Below, one piece after another: positions 40,407 to 40,469 of a stretch of DNA of 40,469 nt. The notes below the pieces were generated by a model. That model saw only the letters and a program-made list of their open reading frames with translations. It did not search any database and had not been told where the DNA came from. A program made the translations under genes and the position numbers. Source of the DNA: Nitrososphaerales archaeon (GTDB lineage: Archaea > Thermoproteota > Nitrososphaeria > Nitrososphaerales > Gagatemarchaeaceae); contig JACWAI010000004.1 of the NCBI GenBank assembly GCA_014874415.1, forward strand, positions 1 to 40,469, given 5' to 3'. Position 1 is the first letter of the stretch. Each line of letters begins with the position of its first letter.

Positions 40407-40469
40407 TCATTCGCCTCTTTGGAATTGTTGCCCGTCTCTGACAGCCCGGATCATGTCCCAGCTTTCAGC
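40407..40469 (-). CDS. possible 3' end of an upstream gene
   Basis: A minus-strand frame entering from the window edge reads AESWDMIRAVRDGQQFQRGE and then TGA. It could be the last 20 residues of a gene that starts outside the window, overlapping the open frame of the small Toprim gene. Too little is visible to name it. Confidence 0.25.
   Translation of the reverse strand, partial: AESWDMIRAVRDGQQFQRGE

Noticed and set aside
1-40469. CRISPR arrays, insertion sequences, integrases, rRNA genes
   Set aside because: No regularly spaced repeats, transposase or integrase motifs, or rRNA signatures were seen on either strand.

Overview
The window reads as a chromosomal segment of a GC-rich archaeon. 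The evidence is the archaeal ribosomal protein order (SPOUT methyltransferase, L3, L4, L23, L2, S19), archaeal DnaG, Pelota, NcsA, a 7S SRP RNA, two Lhr-type helicases, tRNA genes broken by non-canonical introns, and many genes whose start lies about 25-30 bases after a TATA-like element, which suggests leaderless transcripts. A non-halophilic TACK lineage, perhaps a Nitrososphaeria (Thaumarchaeota) relative, fits best. That placement is an inference and no rRNA gene is present to test it.

Layout. 1-3.4 kb: tRNA-Gly, a small tRNA-binding protein, tRNA-Ala, then a DtxR-family regulator with a putative metal permease under a clear TTAGG/CCTAA operator, and an MFS transporter. 3.5-7.5 kb: SPOUT methyltransferase and the first five genes of the S10-type ribosomal cluster, which stops at S19. 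7.5-16 kb: a minus-strand run for 2-oxoacid oxidation: HTH regulator, lipA, fused E1 alpha/beta, E2, E3, lipB, then a P5C-type aldehyde dehydrogenase that has its own TATA box. The lipoate synthesis genes lie in the same run as the enzyme that carries the cofactor. 16-27 kb: a DNA-maintenance island. Two Lhr helicases flank a tightly coupled SMC-like ATPase / kleisin-like / KITE-like operon, and a metallophosphoesterase of the Lhr-associated kind follows the second helicase. The ATPase has Smc6-like head motifs and the small third protein resembles Nse3/MAGE, so this is the strongest candidate for a little-described system. 27-32 kb: thioredoxin, Nudix hydrolase, a less GC-rich stretch with an orphan nuclease-like protein, and a second metal module (MntR-like regulator, NRAMP importer, cysteine-rich CDF-like transporter), then a phosphoribosyltransferase. 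32-40 kb: a broken LAGLIDADG-like gene beside tRNA-Val, enolase, a tRNA-Ser that appears to hold three introns, SRP RNA, NcsA, an S2P protease carrying an Ig-like domain, a small membrane protein, Pelota, DnaG and a small Toprim protein.

No CRISPR array, insertion sequence, integrase or rRNA gene was seen. No stretch longer than about 210 bases is without a gene or RNA call.
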